This document shows positions 5,589-14,307 of a stretch of DNA of 42,375 nt, one piece after another; positions within the stretch are counted from its first letter, which is position 1; every line of letters begins with the position of its first letter. Both the position numbers and the translations under genes were made by a program. The stretch is taken from NCBI GenBank assembly GCA_003283025.1, contig QBYC01000004.1, positions 1-42,375 of the forward strand, in the 5' to 3' direction. This DNA is from Pelagibacteraceae bacterium AG-325-C03 (GTDB lineage Bacteria; Pseudomonadota; Alphaproteobacteria; Pelagibacterales; Pelagibacteraceae). A model generated the notes under the pieces. That model was given only the letters and a program-made list of their open reading frames with translations. It searched no databases and was not told the DNA's origin.

Positions 5589-6278
5589 ATGAGTAAAATA
5601 AAAAAAAAATATAAAATAAATTATTTTATTAATTTAGCATTTAAAGAATTTTTTTTTAAAAAAAAAATATCGATCAATTGGGATGATTACCCAAACAGAT
5701 ATGAATTAATAAATAGTATTATTTTAAAAAAAAATTTTAAAAATTACCTTGAAATAGGTTGCTTTAAAAACGAAAATTTTAATAAGATTAAGATCGATAA
5801 TAAAATTGGAGTTGACCCAGTTTGTGGAGGAAATATCCGTAAAACAAGTGATGAATTTTTTGAAAACTGCAAAGATTTTTTTGATATAATTTTTATTGAT
5901 GGTTTGCATCATTACGAACAAGTTAAAAAAGATATAATTAATGCCTTAAAATTTATTAACAAAGATGGTGTTATTTTAGTTCATGATTGCCTGCCCATAA
6001 AAGCCAGAGATCAGATGGTTCCTAGATCTCATGAAAAATGGAATGGAGATGTTTGGAAGTCTATTGTAGAATTTAGGACAAAAGAAAATGTTGATACTTA
6101 TGTATGTTTGGCAGATGAAGGTATTGGATTAATTTTAAATAGAGAAAATAAAAACAAACTAGATTTAGATGTTAATGATTTCAAAAGATTAAAGTTTTCT
6201 GATTATTATAATAATTACAAAAAATTTATGAATATAATTAGCCATAATGATATTTTCAAAATTTTAGATTTAAAGTGA
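5589..6278 (+). CDS. SAM-dependent methyltransferase (class I, surface-glycan type)
   Basis: 229 aa. The SAM-binding fold begins at about residue 53 (YLEIGCFK), followed by GVDPVCGG (about 75), and a motif IIFIDGLHHYEQVKKDI (about 99-115) that places an acidic/His cluster at the active-site edge. The family is common in glycan clusters and modifies sugars, though the substrate cannot be read here. A close paralogue is at 20425-21150, sharing these blocks plus DEGIG/DEGLG near the end. The start ATG is four bases after the CCA of the attachment core and has no clear ribosome site, so expression must come through element 3. It overlaps the next gene by GTGA. The N-terminal 40 residues are Lys/Phe-rich and low-complexity. 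Confidence 0.8.
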   Translation: MSKIKKKYKINYFINLAFKEFFFKKKISINWDDYPNRYELINSIILKKNFKNYLEIGCFKNENFNKIKIDNKIGVDPVCGGNIRKTSDEFFENCKDFFDIIFIDGLHHYEQVKKDIINALKFINKDGVILVHDCLPIKARDQMVPRSHEKWNGDVWKSIVEFRTKENVDTYVCLADEGIGLILNRENKNKLDLDVNDFKRLKFSDYYNNYKKFMNIISHNDIFKILDLK

Positions 6279-7087
6279 AAAATTTAAAAATATTTTGCAC
6301 ATCAATCGATTATTACAAAGTAATTGATAAGTTTCCGAATAATATTATTCCTTTAGGTTTAGGAAAAAATACTTTTCCGTCAAATTGGCTAGATGAAAAA
6401 ATAGGAAAAAATATATCAGAACTTAATTCTTATTATGGCGAGCTTACAGGAATATATTGGATATGGAAAAATAAAATTTCTGATATGAGAAAAGACGACT
6501 TAATTGGCAATTGTCATTATAGAAAACTTTGGTTGGAAAATCTATATATCAAAAAAAAAAAATTTACTTATACAAGTTTATATTCAAATTTATTAAATCA
6601 AAGTGAACTTTTAGGGAACATTGATAGTGTTCAAGTTCAGCCAATTGAATTTAAAGATAAAAATTTATTTACTGACTTTAGAGAAATACATAAAGTAGAT
6701 ATTTTAGAATATTGCGCCAATTTTTTAGAGGAAGATAATAAAAATTTATTTTTAAAACACATGAGTTCAAATATTTTATATCCGCTAAATATGTTTATAA
6801 CAAAAGTAGAATTCTTTGAAAAATACTGTGAATTAATATTTCCATGGCTTGAAAAATGTTTAAACCTTTGTATTAAAAAAAATTTATGTAAAGATTATAA
6901 TGAACGATTACCTGCATTTTTAGCAGAAAGATTTACTTCTTATTGGTTTTCCCAATTTAAAAAAAGAAAAATTTTATCATATGCTAGATTAGGTAAAATT
7001 TTTTTATCAAACAGACTAAATAATTTTGTAAGTCCAATAAAGTTTCCATTCACTTTTAGAATGTATCCAACAACACATAGGTACTAA
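6275..7087 (+). CDS. DUF4422-family protein (capsule/LPS glycan), copy A
   Basis: 270 aa with a GTG start overlapping the preceding stop. It has the hallmarks of DUF4422: an early PLGLG block, NISELNSYYGELTGIYWIWK (about 48-67), and NCHYRKLW (about 79-86). The C-terminal part has NMFITKVEFFEKYCELIFPW and ERFTSYWF. DUF4422 proteins occur in capsular and exopolysaccharide clusters and are thought to be glycosyltransferases; this is family knowledge, and no reaction is proven here. A close paralogue follows directly. A run of 12 A residues (6551-6562) lies inside the gene and could slip. Confidence 0.8.
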   Translation: MKNLKIFCTSIDYYKVIDKFPNNIIPLGLGKNTFPSNWLDEKIGKNISELNSYYGELTGIYWIWKNKISDMRKDDLIGNCHYRKLWLENLYIKKKKFTYTSLYSNLLNQSELLGNIDSVQVQPIEFKDKNLFTDFREIHKVDILEYCANFLEEDNKNLFLKHMSSNILYPLNMFITKVEFFEKYCELIFPWLEKCLNLCIKKNLCKDYNERLPAFLAERFTSYWFSQFKKRKILSYARLGKIFLSNRLNNFVSPIKFPFTFRMYPTTHRY

Positions 7088-7094
7088 AACTATA

Positions 7095-7910
7095 ATGAGT
7101 AAACTTAAAATGTTTTGCATAACAATAAGAGATCAGGATTTAGACTTAATTAAATCTATAGGTTATATTCCAGTTGGTTTAGGAGATAATATTACTTCAA
7201 AAGGTTTTTTGAGAGATAATAATCAAATAAATATTTCAAGTAAAAATCCATTTTATGGTGAATACACTTTTCATTACTGGTTATGGAAAAATTACTTAGA
7301 TGAACTTGAAGACGGTTGGTTTGGTTTTTGTCAATATAGAAAATTTTGGTCCAGTGAAATTTTATTGGAGGATGATACAAATTTTAATAATTTTAAAAAA
7401 AAGATTAAAACAAAGATTTCAGATGATGACAACAATTTTGAGAGTATTATTGGAGAAACAATAAATATTAATCAATTTAAATTATCAAAATTTTTAAAAA
7501 AAAATTTTTTTAAAATGTTAAAAAAACCTACCCTTTTTTTTAATAAACATAAAAGAACTATTAAATTCCATTTTGATTTAATGCATGGTGATGGAAATTT
7601 GAGCAAAGCAATAAATTTACTAGAACAGACAGAAAAAGAGGATTTCTCAAATTTTGTTAATAAAAATGTAAGTTTTAATCCTCACAATATGTTCATTTGT
7701 AATTCAAAAGGTTTACTAAAAAAATATTATTCTTCAGTTTTTCCTTGGCTTGAAAGATGTGAAAATGAATTTGGATTAAATTTGGAAGGATATGGTTTAA
7801 AAAGATTATATGGGTTTTTAGCTGAAAGATATATGTCATACTGGTTTAAAAAATACACAAATTATAAAACACAAATTATTACTTTTAAGGATTTATCAGA
7901 TTTTTATTAA
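7095..7910 (+). CDS. DUF4422-family protein (capsule/LPS glycan), copy B
   Basis: 271 aa, paralogous to the gene just upstream: VGLGDN, NPFYGEYTFHYWLWKN, CQYRKFW, NMFICNSKGL, FPWLERC and ERYMSYWF all align in order. It has a long Lys/Asn/Phe-rich insert at about residues 95-150 that the other copy treats differently. It is seven bases from the upstream stop and converges on rfbC with one base between the stops. The tandem pair suggests two related transfer steps or two linkage types on the same glycan. Substrate unknown. Confidence 0.8.
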   Translation: MSKLKMFCITIRDQDLDLIKSIGYIPVGLGDNITSKGFLRDNNQINISSKNPFYGEYTFHYWLWKNYLDELEDGWFGFCQYRKFWSSEILLEDDTNFNNFKKKIKTKISDDDNNFESIIGETININQFKLSKFLKKNFFKMLKKPTLFFNKHKRTIKFHFDLMHGDGNLSKAINLLEQTEKEDFSNFVNKNVSFNPHNMFICNSKGLLKKYYSSVFPWLERCENEFGLNLEGYGLKRLYGFLAERYMSYWFKKYTNYKTQIITFKDLSDFY

Positions 7911-7911
7911 A

Positions 7912-8442
7912 TCAAAGAGCTTTAAATCTTTTTAAAAAGGTTTTGAATGTAAGTAAATTCATGTCTTTTTTAGAAATCTTTATTTTCGAAGGCCATTTTA
8001 TTTTAATAATAGGATCATTATAAATTATTCCATTTTCATACTCAGGTGCGTAGTAATTATCTAATTTATAGTAAATAATATTTTCTTTACTATAACTATA
8101 ATAGGCGTGAGCAAACCCTGCTGGTATATATAATCCTAAAGCATTTTCTTTAGAGAGAATAATTTTAAATGTTTTCCCAAACGTTTTGGAATTTTTTCTT
8201 AAGTCAATCACAATGTCTAATATTTTTCCCTTTAAGACATTTACATATTTTGATTGTTTAAATTTAGATTGGAAATGAAAGCCTCTTAAAACATTGCTTT
8301 TTGATGTGGTGCAATATTCAAAGATGAACTTTTTTCTTAATATCTTATCATTAAAAACCTCTCTTAAACTACCTCGACTGTCAATGTTATTTTTTTGCTT
8401 TACAATTAATAAATCTTTAAATTTAGTTTTCTTTAGTATCAT
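7912..8442 (-). CDS. rfbC: dTDP-4-dehydrorhamnose 3,5-epimerase
   Basis: 176 aa, the usual RmlC length. Key blocks are DSRGSLREVF (about 21-30), VLRGFHFQ with the catalytic His at 56, a Gly-Lys stretch (VLKGKILDIVIDLR), PAGFAHAYYS and the tail motif YYAPEYENGI. The enzyme inverts C3 and C5 of dTDP-4-keto-6-deoxyglucose in dTDP-L-rhamnose synthesis. It is the last gene of rfbBADC, sharing one base with rfbD. The reader should note that the set is complete, so rhamnose or a close deoxysugar is probably part of the surface glycan. Confidence 0.9.
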   Translation of the reverse strand: MILKKTKFKDLLIVKQKNNIDSRGSLREVFNDKILRKKFIFEYCTTSKSNVLRGFHFQSKFKQSKYVNVLKGKILDIVIDLRKNSKTFGKTFKIILSKENALGLYIPAGFAHAYYSYSKENIIYYKLDNYYAPEYENGIIYNDPIIKIKWPSKIKISKKDMNLLTFKTFLKRFKAL

Positions 8443-9137
8443 TATTTAATTAATTTGCTTAATTTATTTAAGTTCATGTCTGTTCTTTTAGGAAATTCAC
8501 CTTTAGAAAAAATTTTTTTTATATTTTTTTTATATTTTTGTGCAAATTTAAATATAGTCTGGCTAGGACCACCAACATTAATTATTCCTTTTTTATTAAT
8601 AACTTTTAAAATTAATCTTGCAGCATCCTCTTGAAATATAAAATTTGATTTTACATTCGCGTAAGCTTTTTCGTGAACAAAAGGTTTCTCAGTCATGCAT
8701 AGTCTTATGATTAATGAGTTTTTATACATTTGCACAGCACATTCACCTCCAAGTTTTGACCATGAATAATTGTTCCATGGTTTTAAATAGTCTTGCTCCT
8801 TATAGTTTCCTCTATCACCGGGATAAACATAACTTGTTGACAAATATATAACTTTAATTTTAAATTCAGAGGCTGCTTTGACCACATTACAGCTACCTAT
8901 AATGTTTAAATCAATACTTTTGTTAATTTGTTTATCATGTATTTGCATTGGTCTGGATAAGCCAGCTAAATGCAAAATACAAAAAGGTTTAAATTTTATT
9001 AAATTTTTTTTAATAGAATTAATCGATAAAATATTTAATTCTTTTTTATTTCTAAAAATAAAATTTTTTCCTCTTAATTTTTGTAAAACTCTTCCAAATC
9101 TTCCATCTGAACCTGTGACAAGAATTTTTTTCATCAC
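8442..9137 (-). CDS. rfbD: dTDP-4-dehydrorhamnose reductase-like SDR
   Basis: 231 aa, NAD(P)-dependent extended SDR. The nucleotide-binding turn is TGSDGRFG (residues 8-15). The Ser-Tyr-Lys active site is visible as LSTSYVYPG (about 98-106) and YSWSKLGGE, the YxxxK motif (about 128-136). Position between rfbA and rfbC makes it the RmlD of the set. It is about 60 residues shorter than usual RmlD, mostly in the C-terminal substrate region, so a variant product (another 6-deoxysugar) is possible. It overlaps rfbA by four bases. Confidence 0.75.
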   Translation of the reverse strand: MMKKILVTGSDGRFGRVLQKLRGKNFIFRNKKELNILSINSIKKNLIKFKPFCILHLAGLSRPMQIHDKQINKSIDLNIIGSCNVVKAASEFKIKVIYLSTSYVYPGDRGNYKEQDYLKPWNNYSWSKLGGECAVQMYKNSLIIRLCMTEKPFVHEKAYANVKSNFIFQEDAARLILKVINKKGIINVGGPSQTIFKFAQKYKKNIKKIFSKGEFPKRTDMNLNKLSKLIK

Positions 9138-10003
9138 CTAATTAGAGATTTTAGATATTTTGAATATTCACAGTTACCATAAAAGACTAAAGAATTTTTA
9201 ATATTTTTAAAGTTTATCCATTTATTATTTAAAGCAATTTCCTCTAAACAGGCAATTTTTAATCCTTGTCTATTTTCAATCGCTGAAATAAAATTTGATG
9301 CATCGTAAAAATCACTTATACTCCCAGTATCTAGCCAAGAACCACCTCTACCAATAAATTCTGCTTTAAGTTCATTTTTCTTTTTATATACGTTAAGTAA
9401 ATCGATTATTTCTAATTCTCCTCTTTTTGAAGGCTTTAATTTTTTTGTAAATTTAATAACTTTATTATCGAAAAAATAAAGACCAGTTACTGCAAAATTG
9501 GATTTAATTTTTTTGGGTTTTTCAATTAAATTTATTACTTTTTTATTTTTATTTAATGTAGCTACACCGTAAAGGTGAGGATTTTTTACTGGGTGTATAA
9601 AAATTTTGGCTCCATTTTTTAAATTAATATTTTTTTTTAAAATTTTAGTAAGGCTTTGTCCATAAAAAAAATTATCTCCAAGAATAAGAGCAATACTTTC
9701 TTTGCCGATAAATTTTTCACCTATTGTAAAGGCTTCTGGTAAACCTCCTGGGTTTAATTGTTCTTTATACTCTATTGAAATGCCAAGATTATTTTTCTCA
9801 GGTAAAATTTTTCTAAATTGATTCAATTGACCTTTATTAATTATTATTAAAATTTTTTTTATTCCTGCCAACATCAAAACAGATAATGGATAAAAAATTA
9901 AAGGTTTATCGTATAAAGGCAAGAGTTGTTTATTGACAGCTTTTGTAAGCGGACTCATCCTAGTACCCATTCCTCCCGCTAAAATAATCCCTTTCTTGAT
10001 CAT
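9134..10003 (-). CDS. rfbA: Glucose-1-phosphate thymidylyltransferase
   Basis: 289 aa, standard RmlA length. The nucleotidyltransferase signature GGMGTRMSPLT is at about residues 11-21, with KQLLPLYDKPLIFYPL after it, the metal site in LILGDNFFYGQ (about 106-116), EKPKK, and WLDTGS near 223. It activates glucose-1-phosphate with dTTP, the first committed step to dTDP-rhamnose. It overlaps rfbB by four bases and rfbD by four, so the operon is translationally coupled. Confidence 0.93.
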   Translation of the reverse strand: MIKKGIILAGGMGTRMSPLTKAVNKQLLPLYDKPLIFYPLSVLMLAGIKKILIIINKGQLNQFRKILPEKNNLGISIEYKEQLNPGGLPEAFTIGEKFIGKESIALILGDNFFYGQSLTKILKKNINLKNGAKIFIHPVKNPHLYGVATLNKNKKVINLIEKPKKIKSNFAVTGLYFFDNKVIKFTKKLKPSKRGELEIIDLLNVYKKKNELKAEFIGRGGSWLDTGSISDFYDASNFISAIENRQGLKIACLEEIALNNKWINFKNIKNSLVFYGNCEYSKYLKSLIR

Positions 10004-11025
10004 ATTTTAAGACCTAACCTCTTTTCATAATCTTTTTTTAAAATTGATTTTAAAAATTTTTGATTGTTTAAGTACCATATGATTGTTTTTTTAAGACCTA
10101 CTTCAAATTTTACTTTTGGTTTCCAATTAAATTCTTTAAAAATTTTTTTATTATCTAATGCATATCTAAAATCATGGCCTGGTCGATCTTTGACAAATTT
10201 AATTTTTGTTTTTTTTCCAATTTTAATATTCAAAGTTTTACAAATTTTAATTATTTTTTTTACCAAATCTATATTATTTAAATTCAATCCTGAACCAACG
10301 TTATAACTTTCTCCATTTTTACCTTTTAAATAAAGCTTGAATAAGGCTTCACAATGGTCATCTACATGTATCCACTCTCTAGAATTTCTTCCTTTTGCAT
10401 AAATAGGCAGTTCTTTATTATTGAAAATATTCGAAATCATCTTGGGAATTAATTTTTCAGGAAATTGGTATGGACCATAGTTATTACAACAATTTGATAT
10501 TATAGCTTTTAATTTGTAAGTTCTGATGTAAGATTTTACCAAATGATCTGCACTTGCTTTAGAAGCTGAGTAAGGTGAACTAGGCTCATATTTATGCTTT
10601 TCGTCTGATCTTTGACCTATTTTAATATCTCCATAAACTTCATCAGTTGAAATATGTATAAGTTTTGGATTTATATTTTTTTTCTTCAACAATCTTAGGG
10701 ATTCAAGGATACTAAAGGTACCATTAATATTTGTATGAATAAAGTTTTCTGGACCGTCAATAGATCTATCAACATGGGTTTCTGCAGCTAAATTGAAAAT
10801 TACTTTTGGATTATATTTTCTTATTATATTTCTAACTTTATTTCTATCAATTATATCAAGTTTAATAAGTTTATAATTTTTTTTGTTTTTTAGATTATTT
10901 TTGTATTTATTAGAAGAATAAGTTAGTTTATCAAGATTAATTACATAAAAATTTTTTCTGATTAAAAAATTGACAAGGTTACTTCCTATAAAACCAGAGC
11001 CACCTGTTACGATGATTTTTTTCAT
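10000..11025 (-). CDS. rfbB: dTDP-glucose 4,6-dehydratase
   Basis: 341 aa. NAD-binding TGGSGFIGSN at residues 7-16; the catalytic HISTDEVYGD (Thr-Asp-Glu) at about 125-134; the YxxxK motif in YSASKASADHLVKSY (about 152); and NNYGPYQFPEKLIP. This is the classic RmlB order and length. It makes dTDP-4-keto-6-deoxyglucose. It is the first gene of the minus-strand rfbBADC operon and is divergent from the glycosyltransferase at 11102, with 76 bases between the two starts. Confidence 0.94.
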   Translation of the reverse strand: MKKIIVTGGSGFIGSNLVNFLIRKNFYVINLDKLTYSSNKYKNNLKNKKNYKLIKLDIIDRNKVRNIIRKYNPKVIFNLAAETHVDRSIDGPENFIHTNINGTFSILESLRLLKKKNINPKLIHISTDEVYGDIKIGQRSDEKHKYEPSSPYSASKASADHLVKSYIRTYKLKAIISNCCNNYGPYQFPEKLIPKMISNIFNNKELPIYAKGRNSREWIHVDDHCEALFKLYLKGKNGESYNVGSGLNLNNIDLVKKIIKICKTLNIKIGKKTKIKFVKDRPGHDFRYALDNKKIFKEFNWKPKVKFEVGLKKTIIWYLNNQKFLKSILKKDYEKRLGLKI

Positions 11026-11101
11026 TTTTATTAAAGATTTAAAAACTCAATGTGGTAAATTAGTAAAAGAATTGTCTTTTAAAATCAAATAATATTATTA
11101 T

Positions 11102-11935
11102 ATGGAGTTAACGAATCTTACTATTATAATCGTAACATATAAGAGCGAAGAAAAAGTACGTATTTGTCTTAATTCTATTTCTAATAAAATTCCAGTTATA
11201 ATAGTCGAGAACTCAAATGATAACAATTTTAAAAGGGAAATAGAAAAAAATTATAATAACGTAAATTGCATCCTATCTGGAGAAAATAAGGGCTATTCTA
11301 CAGCTAATAACATTGGTTTAAATAAAGTAAAAACAAAATATGCACTTGTATTAAACCCGGACACAATTCTAGAAAAAAATTCAATTAAAAACTTTTTAGA
11401 AACTGCTGAAAAATTTAAAGATTTTTGGTTAATTGGTCCAGGGAACGATCAAAATATCAAATCTAAGTTTACAATTAGACAGGTTACAGAAGTTGATAAT
11501 TTAAAAGGCTTTGCAATTTTTTTCAATATGTCAAATTTTAATAAAAAATTTTTTGATGAAAATTTTTTTCTTTTTTTTGAAGAAATTGATTTATGTAAAA
11601 CAGTAAAAAAAAAAAAAGGGAAAATTTACTTAGATAAAAATATTATTATTAATCATGAAGGAGGAAGTTCAGTCGACTCTATAAACAGTATAAAGCTTGA
11701 AAAGAGCAGAAATTGGCATTGGATGTGGTCAACCTTTTATTTTAAAAAAAAACATTCAGGATTTTTCTTTGCATTGATATTAATAATGCCAAAATTTTTA
11801 TCATCAATCATAAAAGCTATTTTTTATTTTTTGATTTTAAATAAAATTAAAAGGGACATTTATTTTTGTAGATTAAGCGGAATGTTTAATTCTATAATAG
11901 GAAAAAAATCTTGGTATAGACCATCAGAAGATTGA
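11102..11935 (+). CDS. Glycosyltransferase family 2 (rhamnosyltransferase-like)
   Basis: 277 aa, GT-A fold. Seen: IIIVTYKSEEKV (8-19), IVENSND (34-40), ENKGYSTANNIGL (61-73), the metal-binding LVLNPDTIL with NPD at 85-87, and FFLFFEEIDLCK (about 157-168). A hydrophobic region near 220-245 is probably a membrane-associated segment. It transfers a sugar from a nucleotide donor; proximity to rfbBADC suggests dTDP-rhamnose, as inference. A paralogue at 19563-20441 shares the ENxG, NPD and terminal YRP signatures. A run of 13 A at 11605-11617 codes for Lys residues and is a candidate slippage site. Confidence 0.85.
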   Translation: MELTNLTIIIVTYKSEEKVRICLNSISNKIPVIIVENSNDNNFKREIEKNYNNVNCILSGENKGYSTANNIGLNKVKTKYALVLNPDTILEKNSIKNFLETAEKFKDFWLIGPGNDQNIKSKFTIRQVTEVDNLKGFAIFFNMSNFNKKFFDENFFLFFEEIDLCKTVKKKKGKIYLDKNIIINHEGGSSVDSINSIKLEKSRNWHWMWSTFYFKKKHSGFFFALILIMPKFLSSIIKAIFYFLILNKIKRDIYFCRLSGMFNSIIGKKSWYRPSED

Positions 11936-11966
11936 TTTATTAATTTTTAAAAGATAGAAGACATTA

Positions 11967-12854
11967 ATGAAAAAAAAAAATAAAATTTTAGTTACAGGTG
12001 GCTCAGGTTTTGTCGGAACAAATTTAATAAAATATTTATTAAAGAAAACTAAATTTAAAATTCTAAGCATAGATAATTATTCTTCGGGAACTAAATCAAA
12101 TCATATAAAAGACAAAAGAATTACGTATATCAAAGGTAATACTGTTAATATTTCGAAGCTTATTAAAAAACCTGATGAAATTGAAACAATTTTTCATTTT
12201 GGTGAATTCGCAAGAATATATCAAAGCTTCTTAAAAATGAATGAATGTATAGAATCTAATTCTGTAGGTTCCAATGCTGTATTTAATTTTTGCCTGAAAA
12301 ATAATATTAAATTAATTTATTCTGCAACTTCAGCATCTTTAGGTAATAAAGGTAAAGATAAAAATTTATCACCTTACGCTTTTTCAAAATCAAAAAATTT
12401 AGAGTTATTAGAAAATCTAAAAAAATGGTTTAATTTTAAATATGAGGTAATTTATTTTTACAATGTTTATGGCCCATATCAGATATGTAAAGGTCATATG
12501 TCGACAGTGATTGGAATTTTTGAGGATCACTTTAAAAGAAAAAAACCTTTACCGGTTGTTAAGCCTGGGTCTCAAACTAGAAGGTTTACCCACATAGAGG
12601 ATACAATTTATATTTGTTATTTGGCCTGGAAAAAAAACCTCTGCAGGCATTACAGTATATCTAGTAGAGAGTCATATTCAATTTTAGAAGTTGCTAAAAT
12701 GTTTAATTCAAAAATTAAATTTTTACCAAAACGACCGGGTGAAAGGTATGTATCAGCATTAATAAATAAGAATTTGTCTAATAAGATGTATAAATATTAT
12801 GGAAAAGTTAGCTTAAAAAATTATATAGAGGAATTTTCACAAAAAAATTCTTAA
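11967..12854 (+). CDS. NAD-dependent sugar-nucleotide epimerase/dehydratase (extended SDR)
   Basis: 295 aa. Rossmann motif VTGGSGFVGTNLI at about residues 9-21, FHFGEFARIYQS (about 76-87), YSATSAS for the catalytic Ser/Thr, and YAFSKSKNLEL, the YxxxK motif (about 131). YFYNVYGPYQ and GSQTRRFTHIEDT are typical of UDP-glucose 4-epimerase-like SDRs. Substrate is not readable. It starts 31 bases after the glycosyltransferase and converges on apt with a four-base overlap. The start codon is directly followed by an 11-A run (11970-11980). Confidence 0.85.
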   Translation: MKKKNKILVTGGSGFVGTNLIKYLLKKTKFKILSIDNYSSGTKSNHIKDKRITYIKGNTVNISKLIKKPDEIETIFHFGEFARIYQSFLKMNECIESNSVGSNAVFNFCLKNNIKLIYSATSASLGNKGKDKNLSPYAFSKSKNLELLENLKKWFNFKYEVIYFYNVYGPYQICKGHMSTVIGIFEDHFKRKKPLPVVKPGSQTRRFTHIEDTIYICYLAWKKNLCRHYSISSRESYSILEVAKMFNSKIKFLPKRPGERYVSALINKNLSNKMYKYYGKVSLKNYIEEFSQKNS

Positions 12855-13378
12855 TGACCAGGGAATTCTATTAAACTTTCAGTTTTATAACCTTTATTTC
12901 TTAATAAGTTGTTTCCAGGCAAATCAAACAAATTAATTACAAAAATAAAAGCAGCTACATTGCCTCCAGAAATTTCAATAAGTTTTGCTGCAGCCTCAGC
13001 TGTGCCTCCAGTTGCAATAAGATCATCTATAATTAAAACTTTTTCATTTTTTTTAATAGAGTCTTTATGCACTTCTATTGTAGCTTTTCCATACTCTAAT
13101 TCGAAGTCAACAGAGTGAGATTCAGCAGGAAGTTTATTTTTTTTTCTTAATAGTATGAATGGTTTATTAAGAAGGTAAGAAACGGTAGATGCAAAAATAA
13201 ATCCTCTTGATTCTATCGCAGCAACTTTGTCAAAATTAACCTTTTTAGCCAATTCAATAATTTTATCATTAGTGTATTTAAATGCTTCAGCATTTTTAAT
13301 TAAAGTTGTTATATCTCTAAACAAAATCCCCTTTTTTGGATAATCAGGTATTGATCTAATATGCTTTTTTAGGTCCAT
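12851..13378 (-). CDS. apt: Adenine phosphoribosyltransferase
   Basis: About 175 aa from the ATG at 13378 (MDLKKHIRSIPDYPKKGI), which matches the usual family start; an in-frame ATG at 13390 would add four residues. The PRPP-binding signature VLIIDDLIATGGTA is intact, preceded by AAIESRGFIFAS and the RKKNKLPAE loop. It converts adenine plus PRPP to AMP. It is divergent from mtnP with about 30-45 bp between the starts; MtnP releases adenine, so the two are functionally matched. Confidence 0.93.
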   Translation of the reverse strand: MDLKKHIRSIPDYPKKGILFRDITTLIKNAEAFKYTNDKIIELAKKVNFDKVAAIESRGFIFASTVSYLLNKPFILLRKKNKLPAESHSVDFELEYGKATIEVHKDSIKKNEKVLIIDDLIATGGTAEAAAKLIEISGGNVAAFIFVINLFDLPGNNLLRNKGYKTESLIEFPGH

Positions 13379-13421
13379 AATTATCTTCAAGTCTTAGCAA
13401 AAAAGCATTAATAATTAAATA

Positions 13422-14297
13422 ATGAAAAAAAGAAAACTTGGGATAATTGGTGGAAGCGGTCTTTACAAAATGGAAGGTTTTAACAAAACGAATTGGAAAA
13501 AAGTTAAAACACCTTGGGGCAACCCATCAGACGAAATTTTGATTGCATCATTAAATAAAGAAGAAATATGTTTTATTCCTAGACATTCTAGAGGCCACAA
13601 AATTAATCCTTCAAATATAAACTTTAGAGCAAACATAGATGCAATGAAACAATTAGGAGTCACTGATATAATATCAGTTTCAGCAGTTGGATCTTTAAAG
13701 GATAACTTAGAACCTGGTAAATTTATAATTATAGATCAGTTTATAGATAGAACTTTTTCAAGAATAAAAACTTTTTTTGACGAAGAAATTGTTGCTCATG
13801 TGTCAATGGCAAAACCCACAAGCTCTAGCTTATCAGATTGCTGTGAAGTTGCATTAAAAAAATTAAATATTAAAAATCAAAGAGGTGGAACTTATATTGC
13901 GATGGAAGGTCCTCAATTTTCAACTTTAGCAGAGTCAAATTTGTACAAATCTTGGGGAGCAGATGTGATTGGTATGACCAATATGCCGGAAGCTAAATTA
14001 GCTAGAGAGGCAGAGATAAGATATTGCACTATTGCTATGGTTACTGATTATGATTGCTGGCATCCAGATCATGAAGAGGTAGATGTAAGTATAGTTATAA
14101 AAACATTGATGAAAAACGCAGCTAATGCCCAAAATATGATTAAAGAGGTTATAAAAACATTTAAAGATTTTTCTGCTGATAATGACCCAGCAAATAATTG
14201 TTTAGATGTAGCGATTATTACAGAACCTAAATTAAGATCAAAAAAAACAAAAAAAAAATTATCACATATTGCTGGAAGAGTTCTTAAAAATAATTAA
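13422..14297 (+). CDS. mtnP: S-methyl-5'-thioadenosine phosphorylase
   Basis: 291 aa. Phosphate and ribose-site motifs are GIIGGSGLY (7-15), RHSRGHKINP (54-63), AVGSL (88-92), YIAMEGPQFST (158-168), GMTNMPEAKLAREAEI (184-199) and TDYDCW (208-213). The two Asp residues in TDYDCW favour 6-aminopurine (MTA) over hypoxanthine-type substrates. It cleaves MTA to adenine and 5-methylthioribose-1-phosphate. It is the first gene of the seven-gene operon 13422-19562; the ten-base gap to the next gene shows tight packing. The C-terminus (from about 255) has a longer, Lys-rich tail. Confidence 0.93.
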   Translation: MKKRKLGIIGGSGLYKMEGFNKTNWKKVKTPWGNPSDEILIASLNKEEICFIPRHSRGHKINPSNINFRANIDAMKQLGVTDIISVSAVGSLKDNLEPGKFIIIDQFIDRTFSRIKTFFDEEIVAHVSMAKPTSSSLSDCCEVALKKLNIKNQRGGTYIAMEGPQFSTLAESNLYKSWGADVIGMTNMPEAKLAREAEIRYCTIAMVTDYDCWHPDHEEVDVSIVIKTLMKNAANAQNMIKEVIKTFKDFSADNDPANNCLDVAIITEPKLRSKKTKKKLSHIAGRVLKNN

Positions 14298-14307
14298 TAC
14301 TTAACTA

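Noticed and set aside
8878-9141. Plus-strand frame of 87 codons over the rfbD gene
   Set aside because: A shadow of the clearly coding rfbD; Cys/Leu/Phe-rich product without any domain.
11026-11101. Promoter for the glycosyltransferase at 11102 (TTGTCT at 11072)
   Set aside because: With normal spacing the -10 would fall on the start codon and match poorly, so it was not listed.
13379-13421. Riboswitch or attenuator in front of mtnP
   Set aside because: Only about 40 bases separate apt and mtnP and no hairpin or known motif is visible.
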